Shown: piece by piece, positions 59,130 through 64,000 of the stretch
How positions within the stretch are numbered: position 1 is the stretch's first letter
Layout of the letters: each line of letters begins with the position of its first letter
Source of the DNA: Dryomyza anilis
Lineage: Eukaryota > Arthropoda > Insecta > Diptera > Dryomyzidae
DNA: 64,000 nucleotides
NCBI GenBank assembly: GCA_951804985.1
Contig: OX638133.1
Location: forward strand, 34,187,963-34,251,962
Direction: 5' to 3'
Notes under the pieces: model-generated
What the model was told of the DNA's origin: nothing
What the model saw: the letters and a program-made list of their open reading frames with translations, nothing else
Databases searched by the model: none
Made by a program: the position numbers and the translations under genes

Positions 59130-60003
59130 TTATATAATGCTTGCTCTGCATGCATAAATTAGTAAAGTGTTTTGTAATATATTCAGTTCAATTCCAAATA
59201 AATATTCACATAAATATTTTTGGGAGATTAAACCTTTGTATGTAAATTTAATTTTAAGCTTTTTTCTCCCAACAATTTCTCCAAATATTTATGAGAGTAT
59301 TTATTCAGAATTACAAGTTTTGATTAATAAAATGTTATATTTACAAAAAAATTTTATTGAAAAAAAATTGTTTTTCCGGACGATTTTTTTTGCTATTTTT
59401 TTTTTAAGAAAAAAAAAAAATTATAAATTTTGGTTTTAAACAAAAAATTTTTTTTTTAGAAAATTATTTTTGAAGGATTTTTTTTCGAACTTAATTTTGT
59501 AAATTTTTTTTTAGAAAATTTCGTAAAATAATGTTTCATCAATTAATTTTGGAAAAAAAATGTTTTTTTTTCAAAATAATATTTTATAAATCAAACAAAC
59601 AATTTAATAACTTAACCCTTATAGGAATTATAAATAAATAACAACCTCATATTGAACCTTTAAAACATTAAATAGTAATTCAGTGAATGAAATCTTCCAT
59701 ATGATGAATCTGGTAATTGGTGAAAAAATTCCAAATATTTCTGAATAAAATCATCATATTGAAGATTTTTTTTATATTTACAAATACAGAGTTAAGTTAA
59801 AATATATCAAGATATAGTAATTTTGATAATATATTTTAAAGTTAAATATATTGTAGTCAAAATAAATTCATATTTTTTTATTTATCTTAATATTTTAGGA
59901 CGTATAAAAAAAACAAAAATTATTTATTTTCAATAACGTAGAAGTTAATTAATATAGTTTTTTCCCATATAAAAACAACTACTTCAATATAGTGAATCAA
60001 ATA
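59130..60003. other. Extremely AT-rich sequence
   Basis: Long A and T runs, especially 59340-59580. The piece at 59952-60000 matches the tandem unit at 15448-15690. No gene. Confidence 0.45.
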
Positions 60004-61155
60004 CATATCGTCACTGTCATGCCAAAGGGGCGAATGTACATTTTTAAAAATGTTGAGAAATAAAATTTTAAAGTTTGAAGTGCTTTAAAAATAAGAAAAA
60101 TTTAGTTTTTTTTCAATTTTTTCTGTTATTTTGATTTATTCATGAATTATTATAACGTATATGAAATATCTTTGGATTTAGACAACTTACTGAATTATAA
60201 ATACGAATTTTGTGAGGCTATATCCTGACCAAAACGCAAATATTTTTGTTTTTTATGCTATAACTTTTTATTCGCTCAAAATAAAATAGTGATGAAAAGG
60301 AATTAATTTTTTGTTTTTAAAGCACCTATCTATTGGCATCATTATATTTTTCCAAACATTAATTTGCCATTTGTTATTTGCAGGAATTTTTTTTGGAAAA
60401 TTTAAATAATGATGCCAATCGATAGGTGCTTTAAAAACAGACAATTAATACCTTCAAACTACTATTTTATCTTGCACGAATAAAAAGTTATAGCAAAATA
60501 ACAAAGAAATTGGAAAAATTGAAAATTTTGTCATGCCAAAAGGGCGAATCTTTCCTTTTTCATAACTATTTATTGGTACGAGATAAAATAGTGGTGTAAA
60601 GGCATATATTCTTTGTTTTTAAAGCACCTATCGATCTGCATCATAATTAAAAATATTTTCTTGCAAATAACAAAAATTCGAAAAATTGAAAATCTTGTCA
60701 TGCCAAAAGGGCGAATCTTTCCTTTTTCGCCATAAATATTTATTGCTACGAGATAAAATAGTGGTGTAAAAGCATTTATTGTTTGTTTTTAAAGCACCTA
60801 TCGATCTGCATCATTAATTAAAAATATTTTGTCAAACATTAATTTGCCATTTGTTATTTTCAGGAAAAAATGTTTGGCAAAATATTTTTAAATAATGATG
60901 CAGATCGATAGGTGCTTTAAAAACAAATAATAAATGTTATGGCGAAAAAAGAAAGATTCGCCCTTTTGGCATGACAAGATTTTCAATTTTTCAAATTCGC
61001 CCTTTTGGTTTTGACTTTTGTGGCTAGAAATATCCAACAAAACGACACCCGATTTTAGCACAGTATACTTGAGGAAAAACTACATTCAAAAATGTAAAAA
61101 ATCGCAAATGCCAAAAATTGCACATTCGCCCCTTTGGCATGATAGTGACGATATG
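60004..61155. mobile_element. Foldback-type element (GGGCGAATG family), enlarged copy
   Basis: TIRs of about 32 bp (ATATCGTCACTGTCATGCCA.. and its inverse ending 61155) differ at one base. The interior has a direct duplication of about 168 bp: TCATGCCAAAAGGGCGAATC at about 60531 and again at about 60699, each followed by TTTCCTTTTT and GCACCTATCGATCTGCATC. Facing CGATAGGTGC modules give nested foldback structure. No coding frame. Confidence 0.85.
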
Positions 61156-61361
61156 TAATTATTTAAAAAAAAAATTCTACTCTTTAATACAATTTTGAAT
61201 GTGACAAAAAATAACTTAAAGTTTAAAAAACCAAGAATCATTATTATTCTCGTTTCAATATTGATATAAGATCTGATGCGATATCGTACGAATCCTTGGA
61301 CATATTCTATCGTTCACGCATCAGTATCGAAACAAAAGACAGACTAGGTGTTTGGAAATAA

Positions 61362-61673
61362 TAATAATAATAGTTTGGCGCTACAGTCCTGTATAGAACT
61401 TCGGCCGAGCTCTCTCACCATTTTGAGCTGTGCGTGTTATATTTGTACTCAAAGTGGTGGGACCTACAGTTTATTGCCGAATCCGAACGGCGGGTGAGAG
61501 CTTTTTCATAGGCAATGGTTTTACTCTCGTAGGTTTGCAATTTACTGACGAGAGGTAGCGCGGTATAGAAAAATGTTTCTATGAAAAGATGTTGTTAGCC
61601 CCAGTCCAGGCTTGAACCGGGGACCTTTCGGCTCGCAGTCCAACGCACTAACCACTGAGCTACCGCGGCTACT
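61362..61673 (-). mobile_element. tRNA-derived SINE, full length with 15-bp target duplication
   Basis: The tail (AATAATAATAG) and intact inverse head (GAGCTACCGCGGCTACT) are flanked by GGTGTTTGGAAATAA at 61347-61361 and 61674-61688. This copy best defines the ends of the family. Confidence 0.95.
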
Positions 61674-61705
61674 GGTGTTTGGAAATAACTCGCATTAAAT
61701 AAAAA

Positions 61706-62281
61706 CCAGTTGGGAAGGTTAGATCACATGGGAAATTTTAAAGTAGGTGTAATTATGATAGTTAGGATTATCAAAATTATAGTCGGTCTAAGCCGAAGAA
61801 TTTCCATTCATTTGATACCCATATTTACAAATGGGTAGGTGTACCGAATTTAGATTTTTTTTTTGTGAACCACAAGTCTTTTCGCCGGAAAACATTATTA
61901 TCATGTATTTGAGCATGATATCAATATATATTTGACCAAAAAAGTTTACCTAAGCACGTATACATAAAAATTGATCTTTATATGTACATTTTATACGAGG
62001 TATTTGAACATAAGTGGTCGGATCATAGGTCACAATGGACCGATCTCGCCAATTCGCACATACAGCGTAGGTATATTAGTAATCTAAGTTATAAGTTTCA
62101 TTTATCTAGCTCTTCAATTTTAAAAGTAGTAGGGATTTCAACAGACAGACAGACAGACATCGATAAATCGACTCAGGATCAAGAATATATATACTTTTCC
62201 ATACCGGAGATGCTTCCTTCTGGGTGTTACAAACGGCGTACCAAACTGAATATATCCTTTCACTCTTAGTGTAGGGTATAA
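61706..62281 (+). mobile_element. mini-me-like repeat with internal deletion
   Basis: Same ends as 47064-47760. About 120 bp is missing after GGTCTAAGCCG (near 61795), where sequence jumps to AAGAATTTCCATTC. The (CAGA)n run is short. A 95-codon frame through it is an artefact. Confidence 0.8.
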
Positions 62282-64000
62282 TAAGTCAATAATTATGTAG
62301 ATTGGATATTTTTTAAAATTATTGCTTCACTTTGTTACACAATGAAAAACAAGAATATTTCGTGGCGCTTCTATTCAGCACTATTAACCTACGATAATGC
62401 CTTCCCAAAGCAACCAAAAATAATGCATTTGGTTTCAATTTAACTTCTTTTGCTGGCTGTCAGTCAACAGATTAATGTGTTCAACATTCGCACAACTGAA
62501 ATAAGTTTCAGATGGAGCAGTGAACCCAGCCATATGCGGATGTGGCGAAGGTTGTGTAGAAAAACTTGCGAAAACTGTCAACGTTGAACAAAAAATAAAA
62601 ATAAAATAGGAAGAAACAAAAAAGAAACCAACTCGAAAAGCACGAAAATAAGTTCGTATAACGAAAACTTTCTTCAAATGACATTAATTTAAGCCTAGAT
62701 GATATTCAATTTGGTGTCCTTTGGAGACGATAATAAAATAAGATTCGAGAAATATGCTATTGAAAGGGGAAAAGTATACAGTTAATAGAGGATGTTAACT
62801 TGATAAAGAAATTGGTGAAAACTATGCTAAAATGTTATACTAACATAGTGCTTAAAAATATAAATTTAATATATACAATGAATATTTTACTTAGGAACTT
62901 TGGTAAAATGGATCCTCAGACGTCAGAAATGCATAATGTACCATTTCCCTACAAAATTTGGAACTAATATATATTGTTAAACGTTTGAATCATTTTGGAG
63001 CCCATAGTGCCCACCCTAGAAATGTAAAAAAATAAGTTTATATTACATTTATAATGTATTGACCATCAAAAAAGTTCCAAATTTAAATACCGAGTTAAAA
63101 TTTAAGTGACGCATAGTTTAATCAATTTATTTACATTTTTAAAATTTGAATCATCACAGTATAAAAAATTCACAATATTCATAATAGTCTCACTTGTCTG
63201 AGAATTGATTTAAATTTTCAATTCATAATGCAATGAATTAGAAAACTTTCTACGTTCTCGTTGTAGTATGTCTTGTCACATGGGAAGATTGTATGTGACA
63301 GGAATGGGTATTTTCGGTTGACCAAATGTTTGGCTGTGTTTGTTCTGTGTAGACTTCCGTTTGCAGTCTTAAACTAACCCCAAAACTTTGTCAATAATTT
63401 TCATGTGCAACATTTATTGCATGGAATATCTGTTATTCGTGTTGCTACTGTGGAAATTGTTGTTGTTTGTGTGTTGTTGGAACACTTCCTGTTTGTTCAC
63501 CCGGTCACTTCATGTCGTACGGAATTTTTTGTACACTCGGAATTTCCCCATAGCATTTGAATTTAAAATTTATTGCATTTGTCATTTGTAGTTGGTGAGT
63601 GATGTGGAAATGTGGAATTAAAAATATTTAATATATTTTTTTTTTTATATAATAAATCAAAATATAAAATTTTATAAAGAGAGTATGTGGTTCATCGATA
63701 TATAAAATAGACTAAAAATTGGTTCATGCGTACCAAAATTTTGAAAAAATCAATGACAAAGTCAAATTTTGTATTTTTATTTTTTAAAATTTCCACTTTA
63801 CGTACATTTTATAGAATGAAAAAAATCATGGGTTCGAAGATGTGATATACCATTAGAAAGGAAATTAACTAACAAAGGTGTGTGATATTCATTTATCAAC
63901 AGATTATACTTTATAACACATTTTCTTTTATATCAGTAAAATGCATTTATTAAACACACTGTCCCTTGAACTGGGTGCACAATTGAACATTTTTTCATTT
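62282..64000. other. Unassigned AT-rich sequence
   Basis: No repeat recognised. An 80-codon minus frame (62677-62435) has a hydrophobic stretch near residues 15-40 but no other support. No gene called. Confidence 0.4.

Noticed and set aside
61982..62269. 95-codon frame
   Set aside because: Lies within the mini-me-like repeat, whose other copies do not keep it open.
62435..62677. 80-codon frame with a hydrophobic stretch, as a secreted or membrane protein
   Set aside because: No supporting gene structure, homology or codon bias; AT-rich DNA often yields such frames.

Overview
This is eukaryotic, A+T-rich DNA, most likely from a higher (brachyceran) fly. The evidence is a gypsy-group LTR retrotransposon with a tRNA-Lys primer site, several repeats built like the dipteran mini-me/DINE-1 class (paired TA and GTCY microsatellite segments), Helitron-like termini, hAT-type short elements, and a high-copy tRNA-derived SINE. 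The species cannot be named from this sequence. I found no convincing host exon. The only well-supported protein-coding genes are gag and pol of the retrotransposon, both on the minus strand.

Layout. 1-835: Helitron-like remnant filled with a TTTTGC-type low-complexity array. 1252-9963: an essentially intact gypsy-type element read leftward, with a 5' LTR (8285-9963), tRNA-Lys primer site, leader, gag (7758-6376), pol (6442-3068) and 3' LTR (1252-2930). It is flanked by a perfect 4-bp target duplication, and I found one difference between the two 1679-bp LTRs. 11368-12876: a hAT-like non-autonomous element with 8-bp target duplications, carrying a second, nested hAT-like element (12181-12669). 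13-31 kb: mostly unrecognised AT-rich DNA with a few dispersed-repeat copies, a ~170-bp tandem array (21.0-21.8 kb), a foldback element (22.76-23.5 kb) and diverged SINE pieces. 32.1-34.3 kb: a TACGAA/TTCGTA-rich stretch, then a composite minisatellite built on CAGGCTTG/CAAGCCTG. 36-42 kb: SINEs, a TIR element with a nested TA-flanked MITE, a degenerate GGAAATGTCCATTT repeat and a long foldback. 44-53 kb: a cluster of mini-me-like repeats, Helitron-like ends and SINEs nested in one another. 54-62 kb: two further copies of the foldback family, a second Helitron-like copy with the same low-complexity array in opposite orientation, a SINE with a clear 15-bp target duplication, and another mini-me-like copy. 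62.3-64 kb: unrecognised.

How the parts work together. In the retrotransposon, Gag should be made from the first frame. Gag-Pol should be made by -1 slippage at an A AAA AAT heptamer placed exactly in the 67-nt overlap, with inverted repeats just downstream. Minus-strand DNA synthesis would start on tRNA-Lys. The other elements have no enzyme of their own here and would depend on proteins made elsewhere. The near identity of the LTRs implies a very recent insertion, so this may be the only active component of the window. The rest reads as layered repeat debris typical of an intergenic or long intronic stretch.
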